Shown: positions 51,935-61,186, counted from the first letter of the stretch. The stretch: 64,000 nt of DNA from Phycisphaerae bacterium (GCA_035275405.1 DATEMU010000001.1:248001-312000), one strand, 5' to 3'. The notes: generated by a model not told the origin, from the sequence alone. A program made the numbers and translations.

Positions 51935-52867
51935 TCAGACCGCTCCGGCGAGCAGGAGCATCAATGCCTTTTGCGCGTGCAGGCGGTTTTCGGCCTCGTC
52001 AAAAATGGCGGAGTTCTTCGTCCGCGTCACATCGTAGGTGATCTCGTCGCCGTAATGCGCGGGGAGGCAGTGCAGGAGGACGCAGTCGGGATTGGCGAGC
52101 GAAAGCACTTTCATGTCGATGGTGTAGCCGGCGAAGATTTTCTTGCGGGCGGCGGCCTCGGCTTCCTGGCCCATGCTCGCCCAGACGTCGGTGTAGAGGA
52201 CGTCCGCGCCCTTGACCGCGCCCGGCATGTCACTACTGACGTTGACGCTGCCGCCAGTTTCCTTGCCGATCGCCTGGCTGTCGGCCAGAACCTCTGGTTT
52301 CGGTTGGTAGCCCTGGGGGGCGATGATCGTGACGTGCATCCCGGCGAGCGCGCCGCCGAGCATGATCGAATGCGCGACGTTGTTACCGTCGCCGCAATAG
52401 ACCCAGCGGAGACCGGCGAGCTTGCCGCGTCGCTCCTGGATTGCCTGCAGGTCGGCGAGGATCTGGCAGGGGTGCTCGTGGTCGGAGAGGCCGTTGATGA
52501 CGGGGACGCGCGAGTGCTTGGCGAGGTCGGTCACGATGTTGTGGCCGAAGGTGCGGGCCATGATGAGGTCGGCCATCCGCGACAGGACGATCGCGATGTC
52601 TTCGGTCGTCTCCCGCTGGCCAATGCTGATGTCGTTGGGAGAGAGATAGATCGCGTGACCGCCCAACTGCGTCATGCCCGCCTCGAAGGAGACGCGGGTC
52701 CGCAGGGAGGGCTTTTGGAAGATCATGGCGAGTGTCTTACCCGCGAGCTTCTGGCGATACTCGGCGGGTTTTTTCTTGACGGCTGCGGCGGTGGTGAGAA
52801 TTTGTCCCAGCTCATCGGGAGTGAGGTCCTTCATGGAGGCTAGGCTGCGAGATTTGAGCGCGCTCAT
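51935..52867 (-). CDS. argF: Ornithine carbamoyltransferase
   Basis: 310 residues from the ATG at 52867 (GGAG upstream). Makes citrulline from ornithine and carbamoyl phosphate. The carbamoyl-phosphate loop is 'FQKPSLRTRVSFEAG', then 'LSDHEHPCQILADL', 'DVWASMGQE' and the ornithine site 'HCLPAHYGDE'. 'HYGDE' replaces the frequent 'HRGEE', which is within known variation. The next gene upstream encodes a cyclic-diphosphoglycerate-synthetase-like GTPase on the same strand, and rocD is nearby. Confidence 0.92.
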   Translation of the reverse strand: MSALKSRSLASMKDLTPDELGQILTTAAAVKKKPAEYRQKLAGKTLAMIFQKPSLRTRVSFEAGMTQLGGHAIYLSPNDISIGQRETTEDIAIVLSRMADLIMARTFGHNIVTDLAKHSRVPVINGLSDHEHPCQILADLQAIQERRGKLAGLRWVYCGDGNNVAHSIMLGGALAGMHVTIIAPQGYQPKPEVLADSQAIGKETGGSVNVSSDMPGAVKGADVLYTDVWASMGQEAEAAARKKIFAGYTIDMKVLSLANPDCVLLHCLPAHYGDEITYDVTRTKNSAIFDEAENRLHAQKALMLLLAGAV

Positions 52868-52984
52868 GTGTTCGTACTCCTTTTTGCTATTACGGGCGAG
52901 AATATTACGGAACAAAGGCGGGGGGGACAATGACTGTTGAAAAGGTTCGACTCGTGACACGAGCGAACGCTACGGTAGAGCGCA

Positions 52985-54319
52985 TTACTTGAAGCGCGGG
53001 TGACTACCTAGGACTAATGCGAGCTTCTCAGCCCCGTCGCCGGCGAGTTCGTAGGCCACGCGGAGGGCGGGCTTGTTGAGTTTGAGGAGGCGGGCGAGGT
53101 CGATCGGTGTGCCGACGAGGACGAGGTCGCAGGGGGCGGCGTTGATGGTCGCTTCGAGATCGTTCATCTGCTCGCGACCGTAACCCATCGCGGGCAGGAT
53201 GTCGGTCAGGTGCGGGTATTTGGCGAAGACGGCTTTGATTGAGCCAGCGGCGTAGGGGCGGGGGTCGATGATCGCCGCAGCGCCGAATTGCTCGGCCGCG
53301 ACGTGGGCGGCGCCGTAGCGCATTTCGCCGTGGGTGAGCGTCGGGCCATCCTCGACGACGAGGACCCGCTTGCCTCGGATTTGCTCGTGGCCATCACAGA
53401 TTATCGCTGAGTCGGCGCGGATGACGCGGGCCTTGGGGTTCAGCCGTTTGGCGTTGGCCTCAACGGTGCCGATGTCCTCCGGTTTCGCCGTGTTGACCTT
53501 GTTGATGACAATGACATCCGCCATGCGTAAGTTCGTCTCGCCGGGGTAGTAGCGCGTCTCGTGACCCGGTCGGTGGGGGTCAGCGACGACAATGTGCAGG
53601 TCGGGCTTGAAGAAGGGCGTGTCGTTGTTGCCGCCGTCCCAGACGACGACGTCGGCCTCTTTCTCGGCGGCGCGGAGGATCTGTTCATAGTCGATTCCGG
53701 CGAAGAGGAGATTGCCCGCCCGAATGTGCAACTCGTACTCCTCGCGCTCCTCAATGGTGCACTCGTAGCGATCCATGTCTTCGAGCGTCGCGAAGCGCTG
53801 GCAGATTTGCCTGGTCAGATCGCCGTAGGGCATGGGGTGGCGGCAGACCGCAATTTTTTTGCCCATCCCGCGCAGGGTCTTGGCGACATGGCGGGTGGTC
53901 TGGCTCTTTCCGGAGCCGGTGCGGACGGCGCAGATCGCCACAACGGGCTTGGTGGAGGGCAGCATCGTCTTGGCCGTGCCGATCATGCCGAAATTCGCCC
54001 CGGCGGCGTTAACCCGCGCGCCCATGTGCATGACGTATTCGTGCGTCACGTCGGAGTAGGAAAAGACGGCGAGGTTGATGCCGTACTGCCGGATGAGCGA
54101 TTCGACTTGCTCCTCCGGATAAATGGGGATGCCCTGCGGGTAGCGCGGCCCGGCGAGGTGCGGCGGATAGACGCGGCCTTCGATATTGGGGATCTGCGTC
54201 GCGGTAAAGGCGACCACCTGGTACCGCGGGTCGTTGCGATAGCAGCAGTTGAAATTGTGAAAGTCCCGGCCGGCGGCGCCGAGGATGAGGACGGAAACGG
54301 GCTTGACGTTGTCAGCCAT
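52985..54319 (-). CDS. Cyclic 2,3-diphosphoglycerate synthetase-like P-loop protein
   Basis: 444 residues from the ATG at 54319. N-terminal Rossmann-like domain ('SVLILGAAGRDFHNFN'), then a P-loop NTPase domain ('AVRTGSGKSQTTRHVAKTL', 'VVWDGGNNDTPF', 'VINKVNTAKP'). This matches the family named after archaeal cyclic 2,3-diphosphoglycerate synthetase; in bacteria most members have no proven product. It sits directly upstream of argF on the same strand, 117 bases apart, so a link to carbamoyl-phosphate or ornithine metabolism is an inference. Confidence 0.82.
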   Translation of the reverse strand: MADNVKPVSVLILGAAGRDFHNFNCCYRNDPRYQVVAFTATQIPNIEGRVYPPHLAGPRYPQGIPIYPEEQVESLIRQYGINLAVFSYSDVTHEYVMHMGARVNAAGANFGMIGTAKTMLPSTKPVVAICAVRTGSGKSQTTRHVAKTLRGMGKKIAVCRHPMPYGDLTRQICQRFATLEDMDRYECTIEEREEYELHIRAGNLLFAGIDYEQILRAAEKEADVVVWDGGNNDTPFFKPDLHIVVADPHRPGHETRYYPGETNLRMADVIVINKVNTAKPEDIGTVEANAKRLNPKARVIRADSAIICDGHEQIRGKRVLVVEDGPTLTHGEMRYGAAHVAAEQFGAAAIIDPRPYAAGSIKAVFAKYPHLTDILPAMGYGREQMNDLEATINAAPCDLVLVGTPIDLARLLKLNKPALRVAYELAGDGAEKLALVLGSHPRFK

Positions 54320-54562
54320 GTCACAACTCCCGCGGCGAATCAACTCATGGCGAGATAAACATGAAGATACCAACCTTCGAGTGATGGATCAAGATCGCAA
54401 TCGATGTCGTTGCATTCGCGACCGTCCTTTTTTGGCGTGATCCGCACGCCGATGCGCAAATACTGGCGGAACAGAGGCGCCCCGACTATCATTCCTGTCC
54501 CCCTGTCGGCCATGGATGGCTGCGCGCCGCGCACCCCCCGACGAAATCACCCGGGAGAGATC

Positions 54563-55516
54563 ATGCTTACACGGAGATGGTATTGTCGCATCGGGATCAC
54601 TGTCCTCCTCGGCGCGCTGACCGGTTGCCATGCGCCGGCTTCCAAACTCAGTGAAGCAGACCTTGGCGAGCCGTCAAAGGTTAAATCCGCCGCTCCGTCT
54701 TATTGGGAGCACGAACCGAAAGGGCCCGTCACGTCGGGGTATCGCAAGGTGGCTCTCGTCGAGTTTGCCATCGAGTACGTCACGGAGAAACTCGAATCGC
54801 TGGCCGACAATCAGCCAGGCGTCGTGATTCACGAGTTCATCCCCATCGGGCTGGCGACGTCGATGGCGGGGGCCGGGCGGATTCGCATACAGCTCGACGA
54901 GGCGATGCGGAAGGAGTTCCCCGACGAGTTGCATCGCTTTTTTGTGGACCGGCTGGAGGCCGAGGGAATGACGCTCGTTCCCCGCGAAGCAATTCGGGCG
55001 TCAAAGGCCTTTAAGAGTCTGCGGCTTGAGAAACCCGGTTACCGGGACCTCGGGCACGCGTTCAACGTTGCGGGGACGGATGTCGGAGTCCCGCGCCTTC
55101 TGGTGGTTGAGCCCGCCACAGGGTTTGACGTGATCGTCGGCACGAACGACTTTCGAACCGTGGAACAGGTCGAGCAGGACCTCATCAAGGAAGTTGGCGC
55201 GGATGTTGCGTTGCGGGTGCGCTTTCGGTTGAGCGTGTACCGGCAGTTCGCCTCGATGGAAAAATGGTCGATCCTGCGGGTGACAAAGGGCGACACGTTC
55301 GGATACCACTTTGCCGAGCGGTCGTTGGTGTCCGATGAGACCGTTGTAGGGAAAGAACAATTCCTGCCGGTGGCGGGAATCATCAAACAGATCGACACTG
55401 ATCAGTATCGTCTGGCCATCAAAAAACTATACCCGCCGTTTCTGAACATGGCGGTGCACACGCTGGTGGAACAATCGACCATTGCAGAAGCCGCGCCGAT
55501 TGAAGACGCGTCTTAA
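54563..55516 (+). CDS. Lipoprotein of unknown function
   Basis: 317 residues from the ATG at 54563 (GGGAGAG upstream). Lipoprotein signal 'ITVLLGALTGC' with Cys23. The mature part (~30-317) contains repeated alpha/beta segments, e.g. 'KVALVEFAIEYVTEKLESL' and 'DVALRVRFRLSVYRQF', and resembles periplasmic proteins of the CsgG/curli-like type only loosely. The fold is not assigned. It stands between the diverging GTPase gene and rocD (convergent). Confidence 0.75.
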   Translation: MLTRRWYCRIGITVLLGALTGCHAPASKLSEADLGEPSKVKSAAPSYWEHEPKGPVTSGYRKVALVEFAIEYVTEKLESLADNQPGVVIHEFIPIGLATSMAGAGRIRIQLDEAMRKEFPDELHRFFVDRLEAEGMTLVPREAIRASKAFKSLRLEKPGYRDLGHAFNVAGTDVGVPRLLVVEPATGFDVIVGTNDFRTVEQVEQDLIKEVGADVALRVRFRLSVYRQFASMEKWSILRVTKGDTFGYHFAERSLVSDETVVGKEQFLPVAGIIKQIDTDQYRLAIKKLYPPFLNMAVHTLVEQSTIAEAAPIEDAS

Positions 55517-55538
55517 GAGACGGCCTTCATCGCCAGGC

Positions 55539-56783
55539 CTATTTCACCGGTTCCGCCTCGGCGAGGATCGGCCCGATCCGGTCCATTGCCCAGTCGATCT
55601 CGTCTTTCTTGATGATCAGCGGCGGGGCGAAGCGAATCACGTCTTCGTGGGCGTCCTTGCAGAGGATGCCCTCGGCCATGAACTTCTCGCAGAAGCCGCG
55701 GGCGTTGCCGTATTCGGGCTTGATTTGCACGCCGATCAAGAGACCGCGGCCGCGGATTTCCTTGACGGCGGGGGATTTGACGGCCTTGAGCTTGTCGCGG
55801 AAGTACGCGCCCTGCTCGCGGGCCGCCTGCTCCAGGCCCTCGTTCGCAATCATTTCGATCGCCACACGGGCGACGGCGCAGGCCAGCGGATTGCCGCCGA
55901 AGGTGGAGCCGTGGTCGCCGGGCTTGAAGACGCTCATGATCTCGCGCGACGTGACGATCGCTGAGATGGGGACGATCCCGCCACCCAGGGCCTTGCCGAG
56001 GCACATCATGTCCGGTCGGGCCGCGTCGCCCTCGTGCTGCCAGGCAAAGCGGTCGCCCGTGCGGCAGAGACCGGTCTGGATCTCGTCGGCGATGAAAAGG
56101 ATGTTGTGCTTAGTGCAGATCTCGCGGACTTTCCTCAGGTACCCCTCGGGCGGGACGAGGATACCGCTCTCAGCCTGGATAGGCTCGACGAGGAATGCGG
56201 CCGTGTTCTTGGTGATGGCCTTCTCGAGTGCGGCGGGATCGCCGAAGTTTACCAGCGGGAAGCCGGGCGTGAAGGGGCCAAATCCGTCGCGATACTGCGC
56301 GTCGGTGCTAAAGCTGACGACGGTGACGGTGCGGCCGTGGAAGTTGCCCTTGGCGCAGATGATCTCGGCCTTGTCCTTTTCGATGCCCTTGACCTTGTAG
56401 CCCCACTTGCGGGCGGTCTTGATGGCCGTCTCGACGGCCTCCGCGCCGCTGTTCATCGGCAGCACGCATTCGTAGCCGGACATCTCGCAGAGTTCCTTGC
56501 AGAAGGGGCCGAGCTGATCATTGTGAAAGGCGCGGCTCGTGAGCGTCACCTTGGAAAGCTGCTTGGTCGCCGCCGCGATCAGCCGCTCGTGAGAGTAGCC
56601 GAAGTTCAGGGCGGAGTAGGCCGAGAGCATGTCCAGGTAGCGGTTGTCGTCGACGTCCGTCACCCAGCAGCCCTCGCCGGATTCGATGATGACCGGGAGC
56701 GGGTGGTAGTTGTGCGCCCCGTACTCGTCGGCGATGCGGAGATGTTCGGAGGTTTTGGAGTCCTTGGCGACGGCGGTGATCAT
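55539..56783 (-). CDS. rocD: Ornithine aminotransferase
   Basis: 414 residues from the ATG at 56783 (AGGGGA upstream). Converts ornithine and 2-oxoglutarate to glutamate semialdehyde and glutamate. PLP-enzyme signs: 'YHPLPVIIESGEGCWVTDVD', 'NSGAEAVETAIKTARKWGY', 'FIADEIQTGLCRTG', and the PLP lysine in 'MCLGKALGGGIVPISAI'. Its length and sequence fit OAT better than acetylornithine aminotransferase. Near argF and tRNA-Arg, though not in one operon. Confidence 0.92.
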   Translation of the reverse strand: MITAVAKDSKTSEHLRIADEYGAHNYHPLPVIIESGEGCWVTDVDDNRYLDMLSAYSALNFGYSHERLIAAATKQLSKVTLTSRAFHNDQLGPFCKELCEMSGYECVLPMNSGAEAVETAIKTARKWGYKVKGIEKDKAEIICAKGNFHGRTVTVVSFSTDAQYRDGFGPFTPGFPLVNFGDPAALEKAITKNTAAFLVEPIQAESGILVPPEGYLRKVREICTKHNILFIADEIQTGLCRTGDRFAWQHEGDAARPDMMCLGKALGGGIVPISAIVTSREIMSVFKPGDHGSTFGGNPLACAVARVAIEMIANEGLEQAAREQGAYFRDKLKAVKSPAVKEIRGRGLLIGVQIKPEYGNARGFCEKFMAEGILCKDAHEDVIRFAPPLIIKKDEIDWAMDRIGPILAEAEPVK

Positions 56784-56895
56784 GGTTTGTCCCCTGAGTT
56801 GGCGTCCCTGCGATTCGACCGGCAAAGGGGGCCGGTTCGGCGGGGATGATAGCGGGTAGGCGGGGCGGGTCAACAATACGCGCGTGAAAGGCAGC

Positions 56896-56923
56896 TTGTC
56901 GGGCCCGACAACGGGGATAAAAT
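56896..56923 (+). promoter_or_regulatory. Candidate promoter of tRNA-Arg
   Basis: TTGTCG (56896-56901), 16 bases, TAAAAT (56918-56923), 28 bases before the tRNA. The same TAAAAT box precedes tRNA-Gly. Confidence 0.45.
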
Positions 56924-56951
56924 GGCAGCGGCTCGCCATGGCGGGCGAAAA

Positions 56952-57025
56952 GTCCCCGTAGCTCAATTGGATAGAGTGTCGGCCTCCGAAGCCGAAGGTT
57001 ACAGGTTCGACTCCTGTCGGGGACG
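56952..57025 (+). tRNA. tRNA-Arg (anticodon CCG)
   Basis: Cloverleaf: acceptor GTCCCCG/CGGGGAC, D arm with AGCTC...GAGT, anticodon loop CTCCGAA giving CCG, T arm ACAGG-TTCGACT-CCTGT, discriminator G; no encoded CCA. Its last 29 bases recur at 59581-59609. Confidence 0.96.
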
Positions 57026-57073
57026 TATCAAGTACGTTTGGAATTGACTTGCCGAGCCCCCTCGGCCAATTGC

Positions 57074-58021
57074 ATGCTGTTACAGAACCAAGGCTTGCTG
57101 CCTCGTCATCTGACGCCCCTTGTTCTCGTCTGCCTTATGTTTGGTTGTGCCCAACCCACGACTCGAGGCGGTGACAGCGCGATCGAGACCAAGAGGCAGC
57201 TTTACAGCGACGCAATGGGCTCGCTCAGGAGGATGCGCGTAAGTGTTGATTTCAAAGGAGAGCGGCTTGAGAGCGCCTTTGACCTGATTCAAGAGAAATC
57301 GGAATACCCGCTCCACATCAACTGGGAAGCCCTCGAGGCAGCCAGTATCGAACCGGATCAGCCGGTCACATTGAAACTGGAGGACGTCGATTTGGCAACC
57401 CTCCTCGAAGAGCTTCTGGTGGCGGCCGGAGCAGAAAACGAGACTGTGCTAGGTTACGAGGTGGTCTCTCAGATTCTTGTGTCGACCACAGAAACCCTGC
57501 CTGATCGGCCTGACGGAATCTGGACAACTCCCCATAATGACGAGCGGGTAAGAGAAGGCCTCATATACAAAGTCTCACTGAGACACGATCCGACATCGCC
57601 CACTGGTCTATACGTGCCAGCGGATCTTGAAGAATGCTTTACGGAGTTGAAACGGATGCTGACTCCGGAACTGGTCGCTGAGATGAAGGCTGATCCGGAT
57701 GAAAAACTTATTGTTCATCACTTCGGTCTCGGCCTCTGGATCAGGAATAACTGGGGGCTTTGGGGAAACTCGCGGCTCGCCAAATACTTCGAGAGTCACG
57801 GAGTCCATCACCCGGACGATATGTCAGGGATCATCCTGACGTCCTTTTGGCGGCGGTTGAACAACCAGCCTCTCAGATTCGAGGAACAGATCGAATTCTA
57901 TCAAACGTATTGGAAGAAACAGAGGGAAATAGCAGCGACGCAGAAGGACGACCAAGCCGAGGGCGAAGAGGAAGGCGACGAGAGAATAGAAGACGATGGT
58001 GAAGCCGAGGACGATGAGTAG
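57074..58021 (+). CDS. Lipoprotein with STN-like and DUF6794-like regions
   Basis: 315 residues from ATG 57074. A lipoprotein-like signal ends at 'LMFGC' (Cys25). Residues ~55-125 ('VSVDFKGERLESAFDLIQ ... VTLKLEDVDLATLLEELLVA') match the short secretin/TonB N-terminal (STN) type domain common in planctomycetes. Residues ~180-290, with 'HFGLGLWIRNNWGLWG' and 'HHPDDMSGIILTSFW', match the DUF6794 pattern. A very acidic tail closes it. Base composition is clearly more AT-rich than the neighbours. It directly follows tRNA-Arg. Confidence 0.75.
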   Translation: MLLQNQGLLPRHLTPLVLVCLMFGCAQPTTRGGDSAIETKRQLYSDAMGSLRRMRVSVDFKGERLESAFDLIQEKSEYPLHINWEALEAASIEPDQPVTLKLEDVDLATLLEELLVAAGAENETVLGYEVVSQILVSTTETLPDRPDGIWTTPHNDERVREGLIYKVSLRHDPTSPTGLYVPADLEECFTELKRMLTPELVAEMKADPDEKLIVHHFGLGLWIRNNWGLWGNSRLAKYFESHGVHHPDDMSGIILTSFWRRLNNQPLRFEEQIEFYQTYWKKQREIAATQKDDQAEGEEEGDERIEDDGEAEDDE

Positions 58022-58069
58022 CGCGAACTTCTGCGAGAATCAGCTCGTCCGCGCTTGTGGTGCCCTCGC

Positions 58070-59437
58070 CTACATTGCGGGACGGTTCGTTGCCCGCGGG
58101 GCAGCGCGCTGAATTACCGGTCGTTTCTTCGGCTCCGGAGGCGGCAGGCCCTTTTCAATCACCTTCTCAATGGCGGCGCAGAAGATGTCCAGCTCCTGCG
58201 TCGTCGTGTAGACGTTCGGCGTCACCCGGATCCCCTGGAAATCCTCATGCATGATCGGCGTCACCATGATCTTGTGCTTGTGCCATAGATGCTCGCCGAG
58301 ATTGACCGAATCCGCGCCCTCGATCATGAACACCCCGATCGCGCAGGAATGCGCCGGGTCCAGGTTCGTATGGATCTTGACCTTGTGATGCTTACTTAAT
58401 CGCCGGGCCCAGTAGTCTCGCAGCCAACGCAGCCGCGCCTCCTTCCGCGCCGGGCCGATCCCCTCATAGAACGTGAGCGCCTCGGCGATCGCCAGCCGCG
58501 GCGCCGCCGGGTGCGTCCCGATCTCCTCGAACTTGCGGATATCCCCATCTTTCTCAGGTAGCGCCGCCTGGAGCGGCCAGAGGCTGCGAATCAGGTCCTT
58601 CTTCACGAACAATAAACCCGTCCCGATCGGCGCCGTCAGCCACTTGTGCAGGCTCACGCCGTAGATGTCGCAATCCAGGTCGGTGTACTGAAAGGCGAAC
58701 TGGGCGAAGGCGTGGGCGCCGTCGACGATCGTGCGGATGCCGCGCGACCGGGCGATGCGGCAGATGTCCCGCACTGGCAGGATCTCGCCCGTGATGTTCA
58801 CGATGTGACACATTAGCAGGACCTTCGTCTTCGGCGTCATGTTCTGCTCAAAGAGCTTCACCACTTCGTCGTTGGACCGGATCGGCACGGGCAGCTTGAT
58901 CTGCCTCATCACGATCCCTTCGCGCCGCTCGCGCTGCTGGATGGTGGCGATCATCCGCGGGTAATCCTGCGTGGTGGTCAGGATTTCGTCGCCCGGCTTC
59001 AGGTCGATCCCATTGAGCGCGATCTGCAGGCTCTCGCTGGCGTTTCGCGTGATGGCCATCTCCTCCGCATCGCACCCGAACGCCCGGGCCAGCCGCACGC
59101 GAACCAACTCCACTTGCGGGTCCTGATGGTCCCACATCCAGCGCGCAGGGGCATGGTTGGCCCAGTCGAGCTGCCGCTTGTAGGCCTCGTGCACCACGCG
59201 CGGCGACGGGCATACCCCACCGTTGTTGAGGTTGATGATCGAGCGGTCGATGTCGAAGGCCTGCTGGACGTTGAACCAGAAATCCTCCGCCCCCGCAGCC
59301 GCCTGCGGTCTCTGGTTCAGCGGCGCAGACTCCTGCGCCCGGGCGACATGCTCCGCCCAGTCATCTCTCAGCCATGCATACGCAAAGAGACCGGTCCCCG
59401 CGACAGTGCGAAGGAAACCGCGACGATTTTTTTCCAT
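58070..59437 (-). CDS. Tat-exported aminotransferase class V-like PLP enzyme
   Basis: 455 residues. Twin-arginine signal 'NRRGFLRTVAGTGLFAYAW' (4-22), so it is exported folded with its cofactor. The PLP fold is class V (isopenicillin-N-epimerase/cysteine-desulfurase-like): 'NLNNGGVCPSPRVV', 'TRNASESLQIAL', 'VDGAHAFAQF', and the PLP lysine in 'GVSLHKWLTAPIGTGLLF'. Exported members of this group are found in planctomycetes and relatives, but their substrates are unknown. It is transcribed toward the lipoprotein gene. Confidence 0.87.
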   Translation of the reverse strand: MEKNRRGFLRTVAGTGLFAYAWLRDDWAEHVARAQESAPLNQRPQAAAGAEDFWFNVQQAFDIDRSIINLNNGGVCPSPRVVHEAYKRQLDWANHAPARWMWDHQDPQVELVRVRLARAFGCDAEEMAITRNASESLQIALNGIDLKPGDEILTTTQDYPRMIATIQQRERREGIVMRQIKLPVPIRSNDEVVKLFEQNMTPKTKVLLMCHIVNITGEILPVRDICRIARSRGIRTIVDGAHAFAQFAFQYTDLDCDIYGVSLHKWLTAPIGTGLLFVKKDLIRSLWPLQAALPEKDGDIRKFEEIGTHPAAPRLAIAEALTFYEGIGPARKEARLRWLRDYWARRLSKHHKVKIHTNLDPAHSCAIGVFMIEGADSVNLGEHLWHKHKIMVTPIMHEDFQGIRVTPNVYTTTQELDIFCAAIEKVIEKGLPPPEPKKRPVIQRAAPRATNRPAM

Positions 59438-59561
59438 CGATAGGCTCCAGGACCCCTATTCCGCGATTGTATCGTGCTGAGAGAGTTCGCAAGATCAAAT
59501 TCGCCTTTTTCCGGGGCTTGCGGGAACGTGCAGGATGAATAAAATCGAAGCAATAGACACA

Positions 59562-59609
59562 GTCCTAGCTCAAGTAGACAGGTTACAGGCTCAAATCCTG
59601 TCGGGGACG
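59562..59609 (+). pseudogene. Degenerate tRNA-Arg copy (3' tRNA fragment)
   Basis: A 30-base block at 59581-59610 is 27/30 identical to the 3' end of tRNA-Arg(CCG) (56997-57026), including all of CTGTCGGGGACGT. Just before it, GTCC and TAGCTCAA keep traces of the tRNA's 5' part, but the anticodon arm is missing. It cannot fold as a tRNA. It may be a decayed tandem tRNA or an old integration-site duplication. Confidence 0.65.
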
Positions 59610-59652
59610 TGTTGGGCGAGTGCTCTCAATATCAAGGTTTGAGGGGTATTTC

Positions 59653-61092
59653 ATGAACACCAAGATACTTTTGCGCAGCGTGCTGGCGTTGGCCGTCGTC
59701 ACGGGACTGGGTGCAGCTCTCGTCGCTTTCGCCTGTGACGATAACCCAACCACGCAACCGGTCAGCAAGCGTTACGAGGAGCAGGCGAAGAAGATCATCG
59801 ACGCCGCGCTCGCGGGCAACGACGCGTGGAAGAAGATGGAGGAGTTATGCGACGGGATCGGCCATCGGCTCAGCGGGTCAGAGGCGCTGGATAAGGCCGT
59901 CGCCTGGGCCGTGGCGACGATGAAGGCCGACGGACAGGAAAATGTCCGCGCCGAGCCGGTCATGGTGCCCAAGTGGGTCCGCGGCGAGGAGTCGCTGACG
60001 ATGGTCGAGCCGTATCGCTATCCACTGGTGATGTCCGGCCTGGGATTATCGGTAGGGACGCCCACCGACGGGCTCACCGCAGATGTGCTGGTTGTCGCAG
60101 ATGAAAAAGAATTGGAAGCGGCGGGAGATAAGGCACGCGGACGGATAGTCTTGTTCAACAACCCCATGCAGACTTACGATCCGAACAAGGGCTCCGGTTA
60201 CGGGACAGCGGTACGGTTCCGGCACAAGGGAGCGGTACTGGCCAGCGCGCAGGGGGCGACGGCGTGTCTCGTGCGGAGCGTGACGGCGCGGAGCCTGCGC
60301 TCGCCGCACACGGGAGCGATGTCGTACGCCGATGCGAAGGAAAAAATTCCCGCCGCGGCGATCTCGACCGAGGACGCGGAGATGATCTGCCGGCTCGCCG
60401 CGCGCGGGCAGGCGGTGAAAGTGACGCTGAAGATGGGGGCCCAGGACCACGGCATGGTCCCGTCGGCCAACGTTGTCGGCGAGCTGCGCGGCCGTGAGCA
60501 CCCCGAAGAAATCGTGGTGATCGGCGGGCATATCGATTCATGGGATGCGGGACAGGGAGCCCACGACGATGGGGCCGGCTGTGTTATTGCGATGGAGGCG
60601 ATCAATGTCCTGCGGAAGCTCAATATGATCCCGCAGAGGACGATCCGCGTCGTGCTGTGGACGAACGAAGAAAATGGGCTGGCGGGCGGCAAGCAATACG
60701 CCAAGGACCACGAAGCCGAGCTGGCCAAGCACGTCGCGGCGATCGAGTCGGACTCCGGCGCGTTTCGCCCTGAAGGGTACTCCGTCGAATGCCTCGACGG
60801 CCGCCGACAGACGGTCGCGGCCGGGCAGCTCGTCGAATTGATGAAGTTGCTGTCGCCGCTGGGGCGGATGGATGTCAGCGTGGGGCATTCGGGGGCGGAT
60901 ATCAGCCCGATGAAACCCGGCGGCGTCGTGCTGATGGGCTTTGACGTCGAAGGGTCGAAGTACTTCGACTACCACCACACCCACGCGGATACGCTGGACA
61001 AGGTTAATCCGCAGGACCTGTCGCAGTGCGTGGCGTCGATGGCGGTTACGGCGTATGTCATCGCGGAGATGCCGGAGCGACTGGGGGAATAA
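59653..61092 (+). CDS. Exported M28-family metallopeptidase (carboxypeptidase Q-like)
   Basis: 479 residues from the ATG at 59653 (GAGGGG upstream). The signal peptide 'SVLALAVVTGLGAALVAFAC' could be lipoprotein type. The M28 zinc ligands are visible in order: 'GGHIDSWDAGQGAHDDGAG' (His, Asp), 'TNEENGLAGG' (Glu pair), 'IESDSGAF' (Asp) and 'YFDYHHTHADTLD' (His). A PA-like insert precedes the catalytic part. It likely trims peptides outside the cytoplasm. The tRNA remnant lies 44 bases upstream. Confidence 0.87.
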   Translation: MNTKILLRSVLALAVVTGLGAALVAFACDDNPTTQPVSKRYEEQAKKIIDAALAGNDAWKKMEELCDGIGHRLSGSEALDKAVAWAVATMKADGQENVRAEPVMVPKWVRGEESLTMVEPYRYPLVMSGLGLSVGTPTDGLTADVLVVADEKELEAAGDKARGRIVLFNNPMQTYDPNKGSGYGTAVRFRHKGAVLASAQGATACLVRSVTARSLRSPHTGAMSYADAKEKIPAAAISTEDAEMICRLAARGQAVKVTLKMGAQDHGMVPSANVVGELRGREHPEEIVVIGGHIDSWDAGQGAHDDGAGCVIAMEAINVLRKLNMIPQRTIRVVLWTNEENGLAGGKQYAKDHEAELAKHVAAIESDSGAFRPEGYSVECLDGRRQTVAAGQLVELMKLLSPLGRMDVSVGHSGADISPMKPGGVVLMGFDVEGSKYFDYHHTHADTLDKVNPQDLSQCVASMAVTAYVIAEMPERLGE

Positions 61093-61101
61093 TTCGGATC
61101 G

Positions 61102-61175
61102 CGACAGAGACACAGAGAAAATAAATAATTTCTTGTCGGCGTACTCTGTGCCTCGGAGCCTCTGTGGTAAATTCT
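61102..61175. repeat. CAGAGACACAGAG / CTCTGTGCCTC inverted dispersed repeat
   Basis: Left half 61102-61120 (GACAGAGACACAGAGAAAA), right half 61142-61175 (CTCTGTGCCTCGGAGCCTCTGTGG...), imperfectly inverted, between the convergent peptidase and deiminase genes. I recognise it as a widespread intergenic repeat type; it might serve as a terminator. Confidence 0.55.
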
Positions 61176-61186
61176 GATCGATCAGA

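Noticed and set aside
57026-59580. Clear integrated mobile element next to tRNA-Arg
   Set aside because: No integrase, transposase or phage gene is present, so only the repeat itself is reported.
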